A program made the position numbers and the translations under genes. From contig DATIHQ010000118.1 of NCBI GenBank assembly GCA_035480535.1, positions 1-45,346 on the forward strand: a DNA stretch of 45,346 nucleotides, in the 5' to 3' direction. The notes beneath the pieces are model-generated. The model saw only the letters and a list, made by a program, of their open reading frames with translations. It was not told the DNA's origin and ran no database searches. The stretch's first letter is position 1. Every line of letters begins with the position of its first letter. Positions 32,935 through 41,448 of the stretch are shown piece by piece. This DNA comes from DATIHQ01 sp035480535. Lineage in GTDB: Bacteria > Chlamydiota > Chlamydiia > Chlamydiales > SM23-39.

Positions 32935-34596
32935 ATGTCTGCGGTTGGAGCAACATCCAGTTTTGCAAAAGAATCGGGTATTTGCGATTTTTTGATTTCA
33001 CCGAAAGCAAAGGTCGTCATCGCGGCGATTGCGCAACTGGCAGTGAAAATTTTCTTTATTTTTTCCGCTGTTTGGATGGCAGGGGTTCTTCTGCCAGTGG
33101 CCTTTCATGCTGTTTTTCTTCCTATGATCGCTCTAGGAGCCACAACATTAGCGGCTTTCTTTTTCCAATCGGAGCCCCCTTCTCAAAAAGCTGTTATATC
33201 GAGTCCATCGCTGATTGAAAAAATTCCAGAGCGCCCCATCCATTTCGAGTTGCCTTTGCCAGCTGGAATTCCCCAAAATGCGCCGAGAGGGATCTATCGA
33301 ACCGGAATGAATTGCTGGGTCAATTCGCTTGTGCAGCTTTTGGAATGTGAACCTTTTGTCGCTCAGTGGCTGAGAACTCCAATTCCTTTAGACTTAGAGC
33401 CTTTCATTCAATATATCGCACAGTATGAGGTGCCTCTTGACATCATTCAAGAGTTTCGCGCTTTCCATGAAGAACTCATTCCGCCAAAACCTGTTCCCGA
33501 TGCCTTTGCCCTATTTCTCAAAGAACGGCGCACTGTCGTCCGATGGCTCAACACCTCGCTTCCTCTAAATTATGAACTCTTTAATCAATATGTTGCGCGT
33601 GAAGAGAGGGAAGTTCAGGATGGATTAATGCAGGCTTTTCACAATTTTGCTGCAGGGTTCAATCCTCCTCAGCCCCTTCCTAATGCCTTTGCCGAGTTTC
33701 TCAAGCGGTATGAAGAAGAAAGTTATAAAAAGGGATTCTTGGATTTTTGCGATGCCTATTTAAACCTTCAGAAAATCTTGCCTAAGTTCAATGAGTTTCT
33801 CGTCCAAGGTTATGATGCGGCGGTTCTTCAAAGGCAGGCGGCTGTCAGGACGGATTCGCAAATGCTCCGCGAAGCATTGAGCTTAATTGGTCCATTCGAT
33901 CCTTCGCCCGCCATACAAATCGATGCGGGAGAAGCGTGGGCCTATAGTCTCGAGTTACTGCCTAACAGCCAGAAGGTTCTCATCTATGAGGAAAATCATT
34001 ACGATGTTCGGGGCCTTATCCCGCTTCCCAACAACCCCATTGTCAGTGAAAAAATGCATTGTTGGGGTTTTATTTTGGGGATGGATCCTGAAGAGGGAGC
34101 GCCCGATCTGATTAAATTGTTGGAAAATTTTCGCAATGATAAAAAAAAGCATCCAAAAGTAAGCCTCAATGGAAAGGAACAAAAATATAAGCGGATTCTA
34201 AAAGTGACTCAGATTGTGCAGCCTCCTGCTGTTCTTCGAATCCATGTGAATCGCGTAGCGAAGATCTCTCCTGTCCAAACTTGGGTAGCTAAAGTGATCC
34301 CCAAATGGTTCCCCGGAATGGCGGATCGCCCGGTAAAACTCGACTACCCTATCGCAGTTCCACAAATCTTTCCTCTCGAGACTCAGCAAGGAGTCGCCAA
34401 TTACACTTTAGTTGGGTTCGGTGTTCATATTGGAGAATTGCCAACGAACGGCCATTATATTTCTTATCGCTCAATTGTGATCGATGGAAGGCGTGTTTAT
34501 TTTTGCCAGGATGATGCGAAAGTCACTCTGATGGATCAGGAAGCGTGGTTCCGAGAGACTCGGAAAGCGTCTCAATTTTGTTTTCTGCCGGTGTAA
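32935..34596 (+). CDS. Membrane-anchored USP-like (C19-type) putative deubiquitinase
   Basis: The 553-residue protein has two predicted membrane segments (about 26-50 and 51-78) and then a C-terminal domain with the hallmarks of ubiquitin-specific proteases. The Cys box is GMNCWVNSLVQLL with Cys127. The His box is YTLVGFGVHIG...NGHYISYRS with His507, followed by VYFCQDDAKV, where Asp526 or Asp527 would complete the triad. QIVQPPAVLRIHVNRVAK (near 430-446) mirrors the USP (L)PPxLxxHLxRF strand. The usual oxyanion Asn five residues before the Cys is not evident (Arg122). A cleaved substrate of ubiquitin or a ubiquitin-like protein is an inference. It begins four bases after pfp and its 3' end overlaps the MATE gene by 74 bases. 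Confidence 0.72.
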   Translation: MSAVGATSSFAKESGICDFLISPKAKVVIAAIAQLAVKIFFIFSAVWMAGVLLPVAFHAVFLPMIALGATTLAAFFFQSEPPSQKAVISSPSLIEKIPERPIHFELPLPAGIPQNAPRGIYRTGMNCWVNSLVQLLECEPFVAQWLRTPIPLDLEPFIQYIAQYEVPLDIIQEFRAFHEELIPPKPVPDAFALFLKERRTVVRWLNTSLPLNYELFNQYVAREEREVQDGLMQAFHNFAAGFNPPQPLPNAFAEFLKRYEEESYKKGFLDFCDAYLNLQKILPKFNEFLVQGYDAAVLQRQAAVRTDSQMLREALSLIGPFDPSPAIQIDAGEAWAYSLELLPNSQKVLIYEENHYDVRGLIPLPNNPIVSEKMHCWGFILGMDPEEGAPDLIKLLENFRNDKKKHPKVSLNGKEQKYKRILKVTQIVQPPAVLRIHVNRVAKISPVQTWVAKVIPKWFPGMADRPVKLDYPIAVPQIFPLETQQGVANYTLVGFGVHIGELPTNGHYISYRSIVIDGRRVYFCQDDAKVTLMDQEAWFRETRKASQFCFLPV

Positions 34597-35956
34597 TGAG
34601 ATCGATTTTCTGCCAAGCTCCTTTCTTATAGCGGATCCAGTAAACCGCAAAGAAAAGCGCGCCATAGACCATCGTCAACCCCCAAGCATATTCGACGGGG
34701 AGGGCGTTTTGCACCACAAAGGCATAGACAGGCAGGAGTAAAAAGACCCACACAGAAAGAGAGCCGACGATGAGCAAGAAGAGAGTGTCTCCCGCAGCGA
34801 CGAGAAGCCCTGAAAAAACCCAGCGAAGGCCATCGAAGAACATATAAATAAAAGTGAAGATCATACAGATCTTCAGGGAAGACTGCAGAGAGGGATCAAG
34901 GCCTTTTGCTCCAGAGAAAAGAAGGCGGACCGTGTCTATTGGATCGACCACTAAAAATAGCGAGGTGGCCAAAGAAAAAAATACGAGGAGATAAAAGCCG
35001 GAGCGAAGGACTTTATTCACCAAATCTTGCCTCTTGGCGCCAATTAAGTTCCCTGCGACAGCCGCTGCGCCGCGGCTCAATCCCTCGCAGAAAAAGGAGA
35101 GAAGGATCGCAAAACTTTGGCAAATGCTGGAGATCGTGATGTGTTTTTCTCCGAGGCTTGTCATCATCCAGTAAAAGACAGCCCAGCCAAAGACTTCGAG
35201 CGAGCAAAAAATCCCTTGCGGAATCCCCACCTTCCAACACTTCTTCATCTCTTCCCAATTTAGCTGCCATTTTCCCGTTCCATACTTCACGCGGTTTTCC
35301 TTGCGCAAAAATAAATAGGCGAGGGCTGCCGATTCAAAGCAATAGCCAAAGCAGGTGGCAATGGCGGCGCCCTGAATGCCCATCTCTGGAACCAGGCCAG
35401 GAACGCCAAAGATCAAGACCCAATCGAGAACGATATTGATGAGATTGGCGACGATTGCCAGCAGGATCATCATTTTTGTTTTCCCCCGGCCGATGAAAAA
35501 CCCGGCAAAGGCGGTCATCAAGGCATAGCTGGGGGAAAAGAGCATTAGCCAGCGGAAATAGACAATTTCATGGTGGCCCAAGGAGCCTTCCCCAAAGATC
35601 GCGGGGGCGCCCCAAATCGCAAGGGGAACGTACAAGACAAAAGAAAATAGAGCAAACCAGATCATTTGCCAAACAGGGACGCCTAAGCGATCCAATCGCC
35701 TAGCGCCATTGTATTGAGCGACAAAGACCTCGGACATCGCAGTGATCATTCCAATCCCCGCCATAAAGGCCCAAGCGAGAGTCCCCGCGTTGACAGACGC
35801 GTTCAAAGCCTCGATGGAGTATCGGGCCAAAAAGATCCTGTCCGTGAAGATCATGAACAGGGTCGCCAGAGTAGAAATCATCAAGGGCAGCGATAAAGAC
35901 CACAGCTCTCGAATGCTTCCTACCGGATAACGTGTGAGAGCGGCAGGGTTTTGCAT
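34523..35956 (-). CDS. MATE family efflux transporter
   Basis: The 477-residue protein has about 12 membrane segments arranged as two six-helix halves, typical of multidrug and toxic compound extrusion antiporters, which export cationic compounds using Na+ or H+ gradients. The first half begins LWSLSLPLMISTLATLFMIFTDRIFLARYS and contains PFAM-type features such as VFVAQYNGARR; the second half starts near FCSLEVFGWAVFYWMMTSLG. The substrate cannot be read. Its 3' end overlaps the opposing USP-like gene by 74 bases. Confidence 0.9.
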   Translation of the reverse strand: MQNPAALTRYPVGSIRELWSLSLPLMISTLATLFMIFTDRIFLARYSIEALNASVNAGTLAWAFMAGIGMITAMSEVFVAQYNGARRLDRLGVPVWQMIWFALFSFVLYVPLAIWGAPAIFGEGSLGHHEIVYFRWLMLFSPSYALMTAFAGFFIGRGKTKMMILLAIVANLINIVLDWVLIFGVPGLVPEMGIQGAAIATCFGYCFESAALAYLFLRKENRVKYGTGKWQLNWEEMKKCWKVGIPQGIFCSLEVFGWAVFYWMMTSLGEKHITISSICQSFAILLSFFCEGLSRGAAAVAGNLIGAKRQDLVNKVLRSGFYLLVFFSLATSLFLVVDPIDTVRLLFSGAKGLDPSLQSSLKICMIFTFIYMFFDGLRWVFSGLLVAAGDTLFLLIVGSLSVWVFLLLPVYAFVVQNALPVEYAWGLTMVYGALFFAVYWIRYKKGAWQKIDLITPAENKIETLSESLGTTLPDPSE

Positions 35957-36022
35957 AACAAATACTTATTGGGATTACCCTCAATATATCAAATTCCCTC
36001 TTAAAAATCTTTATTTCCCAAT

Positions 36023-36117
36023 CGAGCCCGAGCCCGCGTGCGAGCCCGAGCCCGATTTTGTTAACTGCAAATAATTTAGCATTAAGTAATTCGGGCACGC
36101 GCGCGGGCTCGGGCTCG
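36023..36117. repeat. GAGCCC hexamer-rich inverted repeat
   Basis: Between the divergent MATE and MBL-fold genes, positions 36023-36038 and 36102-36117 are perfect 16-bp inverted repeats made of GAGCCC/GGGCTC hexamers. Additional GGGCTC and GAGCCC units extend both arms (about 36023-36056 and 36090-36123). The AT-rich loop is about 30 bases long. It is GC-rich in an AT-rich gap and could form a stable cruciform. Confidence 0.75.
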
Positions 36118-36178
36118 GGCTCGAACGGCAACTGCCTCTTGTAGATAAATCATTTAATTAGCGATATGAAGGGTTACA

Positions 36179-37117
36179 ATGAGATATCAAAACCGACATA
36201 TTATCGATACCTACCGCACCTTTTGGGATGTATTGCTTTGGAAATTGGGGACATATGACGATCCTCTCCCGAAGCTGCCGCCTCCTTTAGGTTTCCAGTA
36301 TCCTGCGCAACCCCATCTCTTTGAGCGGCATCTTCCCTCGGCCATTTGGATTGGCCACAGCACGTTTCTCATTGAAATTGACGGCCTCTTCATTCTCACC
36401 GACCCTGTTTGGGAAGATTATTGTTCTCCCATTCCAATTCCCCGCCTCAAGCGTCAAGAAGAACCGGCCATTCCTCTCGCTGATCTTCCTCCGATCGACA
36501 TCGTCCTCATCAGTCACAATCACTACGATCATCTCGATGCAAAAACCGTCCGCGCGCTCCATCAATTCCATCCGCAGATCGAGTGGATTGTGCCCGAGCG
36601 GCTCTCTTCCTGGTTTCGCCGCCGCGGCATCGACGCCATCGAACTCTCTTGGTGGAAAACCCATTCATCCAAAAAATGCGCCATCACCGCGGTCCCGGCG
36701 CAACACTTCTCCGGCAGGACGATTTGGGATCAAAACAGAACCCATTGGAATGGCTACGTCGTCGAGACGCCCCAGCCGCGCAAGAGATTCTACTTCACCG
36801 GCGACACCGGTTACAACAGGATGGATTTTAAATCGATAGGAGATCACTGGCCCTACATGGATCTCAGCCTCATCCCCATTGGCACCTATTCCCCCAAAAA
36901 ATTCATGGCCCCCGTCCACATCGGCCCCCACGAGGCCGTCCTCATCCACAAAGAAGTCCACTCGCGCCTCTCATTGGGGATGCACTGGAAGACGTTTCGC
37001 CTCTCCGATGAGCCGATTGACCGCCCGCCCTATGATCTTTATTTGGCGATGAAAGAGCATAACCTGCCCTTCAAAAGCTTCATGCCAGTCGACATCGGCC
37101 ACCACATCAATTGGTGA
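36179..37117 (+). CDS. MBL-fold metal-dependent hydrolase (NAPE-PLD/UlaG-like)
   Basis: The 312-residue protein has the metallo-beta-lactamase fold motif HNHYDHLD (HxHxDH, residues about 117-124), preceded by WIGHSTFLIEIDGLFILTDPVW and followed by AVPAQHFSGRTIWDQN, FYFTGDTGY (metal-bridging Asp) and LGMHWKTFRLSDEP. This layout matches the family that includes N-acyl-phosphatidylethanolamine phospholipase D and L-ascorbate-6-phosphate lactonase. The substrate is unknown; a lipid-related one is possible because of the NAPE-PLD resemblance. Coding-strand use is strongly C-rich in the second half. Confidence 0.85.
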   Translation: MRYQNRHIIDTYRTFWDVLLWKLGTYDDPLPKLPPPLGFQYPAQPHLFERHLPSAIWIGHSTFLIEIDGLFILTDPVWEDYCSPIPIPRLKRQEEPAIPLADLPPIDIVLISHNHYDHLDAKTVRALHQFHPQIEWIVPERLSSWFRRRGIDAIELSWWKTHSSKKCAITAVPAQHFSGRTIWDQNRTHWNGYVVETPQPRKRFYFTGDTGYNRMDFKSIGDHWPYMDLSLIPIGTYSPKKFMAPVHIGPHEAVLIHKEVHSRLSLGMHWKTFRLSDEPIDRPPYDLYLAMKEHNLPFKSFMPVDIGHHINW

Positions 37118-37138
37118 AAACTGTATAATTTCTCTCCT

Positions 37139-37774
37139 ATGTCAATTGTCTCTATTAAACTGCGGCTGATGCGCGAGCAGATACGCACCATTCGGCGCTA
37201 TTATCGCAGGCCGCGATTTGCCCTGATCGATCTCTGTTTTGGGTTGGTGGCTCTCTTCTCCAATCCCTATCGCACCTGCCGCAAGTTCCTGCAGAGAAAA
37301 AAGGCCGCCGATATTTATGCTTACGGCGAGACGCCTTTGGCTACGTTGGAGAAAATCGCTCGGGTTTGCGAGATTGGCCCTCAGGATCGCTTTCTGGAAC
37401 TCGGCTCGGGCAGGGGCAAGGGATGTTTCTGGATGGCGGAATTCATCGGCTGCCAAACACATGGCATCGAATGGGTGCCCCAATTTGTCGCTGTTGCAAA
37501 AGGGCTCAAGGCTCTATTCCGAGTATCAAAGCTATCTTTTAGCCGCGAGGATATGGAAGGGGCCGACCTCTCTTCTTACACGGTTGTCTATCTCTATGGC
37601 ACCTGTCTCGATGATGCGGCCGTGGATCGGCTGAAGCAAAAATTGGCTGAGTTGCCGGTTGGGGCCAAGGTGATTACGATTAGCTATCCATTGCCTTCGT
37701 TGGAACTCAAAAAATCTTTTACTGTCCGCTTTCCTTGGGGCGTCGCCCTGGCCTATTATCACTTGAAAAAATAG
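37139..37774 (+). CDS. Class I SAM-dependent methyltransferase
   Basis: The 211-residue protein has the SAM-binding motif DRFLELGSGRGKGCFWMAEF (residues about 82-101) and the acidic end of strand 2, GIEWVPQF. A later VVYLYGTCL is where motif IV would lie. N-terminal residues 1-50 are basic and include a hydrophobic stretch (FALIDLCFGLVALFSNPY) that may bind membrane. The methyl acceptor is unknown; the layout resembles small membrane-associated methyltransferases. It is 21 bases after the MBL-fold gene and is likely cotranscribed with it. Confidence 0.75.
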   Translation: MSIVSIKLRLMREQIRTIRRYYRRPRFALIDLCFGLVALFSNPYRTCRKFLQRKKAADIYAYGETPLATLEKIARVCEIGPQDRFLELGSGRGKGCFWMAEFIGCQTHGIEWVPQFVAVAKGLKALFRVSKLSFSREDMEGADLSSYTVVYLYGTCLDDAAVDRLKQKLAELPVGAKVITISYPLPSLELKKSFTVRFPWGVALAYYHLKK

Positions 37775-37784
37775 CGTAGACTAT

Positions 37785-38945
37785 TCAATCACCTACATCT
37801 AGGTCGGGCAGAAACCCTTTTTCTCCGAGTATCTTAATGATCGCGCGCAACAAATAGTTATCTCCAAAACCAATCCCATAGCTTCGAGGGGTTTCTTTCT
37901 CGAGCATTTTCTTGTCGACCAATTTCTTAATTTGACGTGAGATTTCAGAGCTGTGTTTCCCTTGGAAAATATCTTTTAGATCTGCTGATTGCATTGTTTT
38001 TTTATCGATGGCTTTACGAAGAATATTTGCCTCAACGTCGACGATGTATCTCCTTTCAAGAGAAAGGTTGATCGTCGGGATTAATATTTCCTTTGCCAGG
38101 TATTCGTAGTCTAGGAGTTTGTCGATTTTTTCAATCTCTTCCTTCAATCCTCGAAGAACATATTCGCACCACGTCAAAATACCGACAGCTTCGCCGCTGT
38201 CGGCTTTTTCGAGATATTTGTAATAATTGTTGCGATTGTTGCAGAAGACGGCTGTTGGATTAATGATCCGGCCCACATTCACATTGAAACCCAGCTTGAT
38301 CAGCATCGCATAAGTAAACAGACGCACTGTTCGGCCATTTCCATTGGCAAAGGGATGAATCCAGACAAATCGATGGTGAGCAATCGCCGTTTTCAGGAGA
38401 TCGTATTTTGGGCTGTCGTTTCTATTGATAAAATCGAACAATTCGTCCATGTAGTCTTTGACTTGTAAAGAATCGGGTGGCAAATGTTGAGACTGGTTGA
38501 TTTGTAAGTTGGATTGTCTATATTCGCCAGGGTTTCGATCGCCCTCTCCTTTGGGAGGAGGAGGCAATCCATCCACAATCATTTTATGAACTTCACAGAT
38601 AAACGCTCGAGTGATCGGCTGACTTTTTGCATTTTTTTCAATGAAACCCATTGCGTTTTCGATGTTTTGAATCTCTTTAATCCCGATGGGTACATCTTTT
38701 TTTTCCTCTAGTTTAGTCTCAATATACTCCAGAAGCGTGGTATTGTTGCCCTCAATGCGAGCCGACCCGATGCTTTCCATAATATGAAAAATGCTTTTGA
38801 GCTGAAAGAACACCCTAGCGGGAGTCGTTCCAGCGAGCTGTTTCTTGCGAAGATGGTTCAAATCGATGATTAAATCGGTTAACGGAGATTCAAAAGGGGG
38901 TTCCTTAAGTTCTAGGTCATAATGCTTAAATTTTGGTTCTACCAT
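37785..38945 (-). CDS. Fic family protein, class II (AMPylator-like)
   Basis: The 386-residue protein has the Fic active-site motif HPFANGNGR at residues 197-205, with catalytic His197 and the phosphate-binding glycines. N-terminal to it, SARIEG at residues 61-66 fits the inhibitory helix motif of class II Fic proteins ([S/T]xxxE[G/N], with Glu65), so it is probably autoinhibited. A winged-helix-like region follows near residues 310-375 (LKDIFQGKHSSEISRQIKKLVDKKMLEKE). Fic enzymes usually transfer AMP to target proteins. Proteins of this domain layout are common in bacterial chromosomes, so a host effector role is only possible. Confidence 0.92.
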   Translation of the reverse strand: MVEPKFKHYDLELKEPPFESPLTDLIIDLNHLRKKQLAGTTPARVFFQLKSIFHIMESIGSARIEGNNTTLLEYIETKLEEKKDVPIGIKEIQNIENAMGFIEKNAKSQPITRAFICEVHKMIVDGLPPPPKGEGDRNPGEYRQSNLQINQSQHLPPDSLQVKDYMDELFDFINRNDSPKYDLLKTAIAHHRFVWIHPFANGNGRTVRLFTYAMLIKLGFNVNVGRIINPTAVFCNNRNNYYKYLEKADSGEAVGILTWCEYVLRGLKEEIEKIDKLLDYEYLAKEILIPTINLSLERRYIVDVEANILRKAIDKKTMQSADLKDIFQGKHSSEISRQIKKLVDKKMLEKETPRSYGIGFGDNYLLRAIIKILGEKGFLPDLDVGD

Positions 38946-39190
38946 TTTGCAGCCCCTCTCTCCAGGAAATTTAACAGCCCCGCTCCAGATGAATTAACAT
39001 ATAAGTTCATAAGTTACTACAAGCTAATGTTCTGCAACAATATCAGGGAAGCTCTATTTTAACAACTGCCTGTTTGGACTTTTAACATTTTCCCACAGGG
39101 GAGCCATCTTGGCCGCCTATCAATTAAAAAAATAATCATTTGATTTTGTCTTCGTTTTTGGTAAAACGATTGCCCTCAAAGAGGTTTGGA

Positions 39191-39886
39191 ATGCTTTCGG
39201 CGATCGGTGAGGCCTATGGCCGCCATATGATTGGCCCTATTGTGTCTGCAGCAAGTGGGATTTATCGTTGGGCAGTGAATCCGGTTCGGGTTTGTTCTTA
39301 TTGGATATGGTGTGACTCGATTCCTCCTCTCAGTTGGCGATGGGCTGTTTACTATTTGCAAAATGGGGCGGCTCCCTTTTTGTGGACAGGGATTTGCCTT
39401 CCCATCGCTGTGTATGGTTTGTCCCAATGGGTCAACAAGCCCAGTCTAGAGTTTCTTAATGATGAGAAGGGGAATGTAAAAACATGTCCTATTTGCATGG
39501 GGGATTTGGACAAAAAGGTGATAGGGGAGACAGAGACCCCTATGTCTCAAGAAGAGATTAGGGGAGGGGCTGTTGTTCGACATACGGCGGCGGAGGGGGA
39601 AAAACATCTCTATCACAGAGAATGCCTCACTTTCTGGCTTGCACGAGAAAAAACATGCCCCGATTGCAGAAGGGAGATTCGATCGATTCGCTCTCCTTTT
39701 TCTTTGAAAGAGCGGGTTGTGCAAGCGCTATTTAAGAAAGGGGAATCCAAGGTGGGATTTTGCCTATGGGCCTCTTCGGTGGTTGGGGTCGAGGAGGCAG
39801 GGAGATTGGGGCTCGCACTCAATATCCTGGGACTCACCAGAACCGTACTGGAAGAGGGGGCTAAAGGGCTGGGTTTGAAGAAATGA
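39191..39886 (+). CDS. Membrane-associated protein with RING-like zinc motif
   Basis: The 231-residue protein is read from ATG 39191, with an AGAGG ribosome binding site. Hydrophobic segments lie at about residues 13-40 and 46-78. A zinc-finger-like set follows: Cys99, Cys102, His131, His139, His142, Cys145, Cys156, Cys159 (CPIC...HLYHRECLTFWL...CPDCRREI). This reads like a RING-H2 domain whose third ligand is His and whose order is C-C-H-H-H-C-C-C. A helical C-terminal part (about 180-231) follows. A RING E3 ubiquitin ligase role is suggested but the site is non-canonical. The His-x6/7-His-x2-His-x2-Cys pattern recurs in the pair at 40.6-42.2 kb. Confidence 0.7.
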   Translation: MLSAIGEAYGRHMIGPIVSAASGIYRWAVNPVRVCSYWIWCDSIPPLSWRWAVYYLQNGAAPFLWTGICLPIAVYGLSQWVNKPSLEFLNDEKGNVKTCPICMGDLDKKVIGETETPMSQEEIRGGAVVRHTAAEGEKHLYHRECLTFWLAREKTCPDCRREIRSIRSPFSLKERVVQALFKKGESKVGFCLWASSVVGVEEAGRLGLALNILGLTRTVLEEGAKGLGLKK

Positions 39887-39944
39887 TTTGAATTCACAGG
39901 AACTGATTTTTAGGGGTATACTCGGGGCTTCATATAGAGGAGTT

Positions 39945-40646
39945 ATGACGTTTTTTTTAGGAGTTGTACCCAGTTTTTTAAGGTCTGCACCACCACCGGC
40001 TGAAGATCCTGTGGCGGCTGCAGCCAAAGAATCTCGTTCCGATTTCTGGGTATTGTTGAATCCTGCGGGAAAAGAGAGCCTTGTTTCCGATCAATTAAAT
40101 GTTATCGGACTCTTAGATCGCACTTCAAAACCTTCTCCTCTAGTAGAGGTCCCATTAGGAAGCGGAGAAGTAGTTAAAGTAGCTAGAGTTTTTGATAGAG
40201 ATGCAGGGAGATATAACGATCCTTCTCAATTTCAAATCAATGGAGATCGCCAGGAACCTTCCTCTTCATCGCTGGCTGGAAAACTGAATGATTTAGTGGA
40301 TGGAAATCAAGAACACCTAGCCACTCTTTCTAATGTGGCTAGTCAAAGATCTCTGATAGATCTGCGGGATGCCATCTTAAGTCAATGTATAGTCGAACAA
40401 GGGTTCAATCCGGCGATTCCTCCACTGGCGGCCTCTGTGACGAATGTGGCAACGGACAAAAGTGGGTGTGTTATTGTAAACTGTTCTTTAAGTGGAATCA
40501 TCACTCATCGATTGACAGAAGATTTCAGCAAAGAACCTGTAGAGCAGCCAGTCCCGTTCGATGCGAGCGCTTCCTTTACTTTGGAGAAGCCCGATGCGAT
40601 CGGATCTGCTCAAATTCAAGTCGATTTAGGCCCGGTTCTCAATTAA
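39945..40646 (+). CDS. Unrecognised protein downstream of the RING-like gene
   Basis: The 233-residue protein is read from ATG 39945, preceded by a strong GAGGAG at six bases; longer TTG frames were rejected. The first 13 residues are hydrophobic (TFFLGVVPSFL), then a polar Ala/Pro-rich stretch leads into beta-rich segments (SDFWVLLNPAGKESLV, CVIVNCSLSGIITHRL, AQIQVDLGPVL). No family is recognised. It follows the RING-like gene by 58 bases and may be cotranscribed. Its 3' end overlaps the opposing RING-like gene by eight bases. Confidence 0.6.
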   Translation: MTFFLGVVPSFLRSAPPPAEDPVAAAAKESRSDFWVLLNPAGKESLVSDQLNVIGLLDRTSKPSPLVEVPLGSGEVVKVARVFDRDAGRYNDPSQFQINGDRQEPSSSSLAGKLNDLVDGNQEHLATLSNVASQRSLIDLRDAILSQCIVEQGFNPAIPPLAASVTNVATDKSGCVIVNCSLSGIITHRLTEDFSKEPVEQPVPFDASASFTLEKPDAIGSAQIQVDLGPVLN

Positions 40647-41448
40647 TAGAGAGCCCTCTCTCTTCCTCAACTGATTCTACAGCTTTCTTAAAATTTTCAA
40701 AGGAAAGAGAAACGCTCTTGAAAAAGGCTTCTAGCGTTTCCTCATTGGCTGTGTTCAAATGTTTGAAAATCAATCTCCATTTTGCAATGTCTGAAATCTG
40801 GCATAGAGGAAGAAACTTGGGGATGATTTCATAATATTTCACATTTATCATCAAATCGATCAGTCGACACCGAATTGATTCGCTGATCAGCCCTGTTGCT
40901 AAAATTGCAGCAAGAGCGGCTAGAACATCGTCGGGATTGCTGCGTGTTCTATAATAAACAACGGTGATCGATAACTCAGCAAAGTCAGAGGCATATTCTG
41001 GAGGAATTCTTATATGTTGAAGTAAGAGGGGGATGACTTTTGGATGAGGGGCAGATCTTCTTAGCTGTTGCATGCGAATGGGGAGGGGAATATGTCCACC
41101 CTGGGTGAGCCGGCGGATCGTTTCGATATCTCCGACAGTTACAGCCGCGTGGAGCTGTTCCTGGTGCTGAGTTTGAAGGGCTATGTTATTTGTTACCCTG
41201 GTTCTAAATACATTGGTGAACGCGTTCCAGCGATCTTGAGGAATTGAAGTATTGCAAACACATGTGACTATGGATCCGGGAGTGAGCAATTCCGTTAATG
41301 TGTTAAAGCAAGTCAAATGAACATAATGAGTTTTGCCAGCAGTCGTATGGGCAAAAGCCTGCAAAGAGGGATAGTTGCCCACTTCGGCGTGGCAGAGGTA
41401 GCAAGGGTCGCGGAGGCCCGCGCTAGGAGGGAGGTCAAAGATGCTCAT
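40639..41448 (-). CDS. RING-like zinc motif plus ankyrin-like repeats (copy A)
   Basis: The 269-residue protein begins MSIFDLPPSAGLRDPCYLCH. Its zinc-ligand-like set is Cys16, Cys19, His34, His41, His44, Cys47, Cys63 and Cys65 (FAHTTAGKTHYVHLTCF, then VTCVC). The ending is Cys-x-Cys rather than the usual Cys-x2-Cys. Residues from about 95 contain ankyrin-like helical repeats (AAVTVGDIETIRRLTQGGH, LLLQHIRIP). It is a tandem paralog of the gene at 41445-42239, whose stop overlaps this start as ATGA. An E3-type adaptor that binds targets with its repeat part is plausible but unproven. Confidence 0.7.
   Translation of the reverse strand: MSIFDLPPSAGLRDPCYLCHAEVGNYPSLQAFAHTTAGKTHYVHLTCFNTLTELLTPGSIVTCVCNTSIPQDRWNAFTNVFRTRVTNNIALQTQHQEQLHAAVTVGDIETIRRLTQGGHIPLPIRMQQLRRSAPHPKVIPLLLQHIRIPPEYASDFAELSITVVYYRTRSNPDDVLAALAAILATGLISESIRCRLIDLMINVKYYEIIPKFLPLCQISDIAKWRLIFKHLNTANEETLEAFFKSVSLSFENFKKAVESVEEERGLSIN

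Noticed and set aside
37121..37130. TATAAT just upstream of the methyltransferase gene as its own promoter
   Set aside because: There is no acceptable -35 at 16-19 bases and the box is only nine bases from the ATG, so cotranscription with the MBL-fold gene is simpler.
37774..37800. Small hairpin between the methyltransferase and fic stops as a terminator
   Set aside because: The stem is only about five pairs and is not followed by a T-run in either direction.
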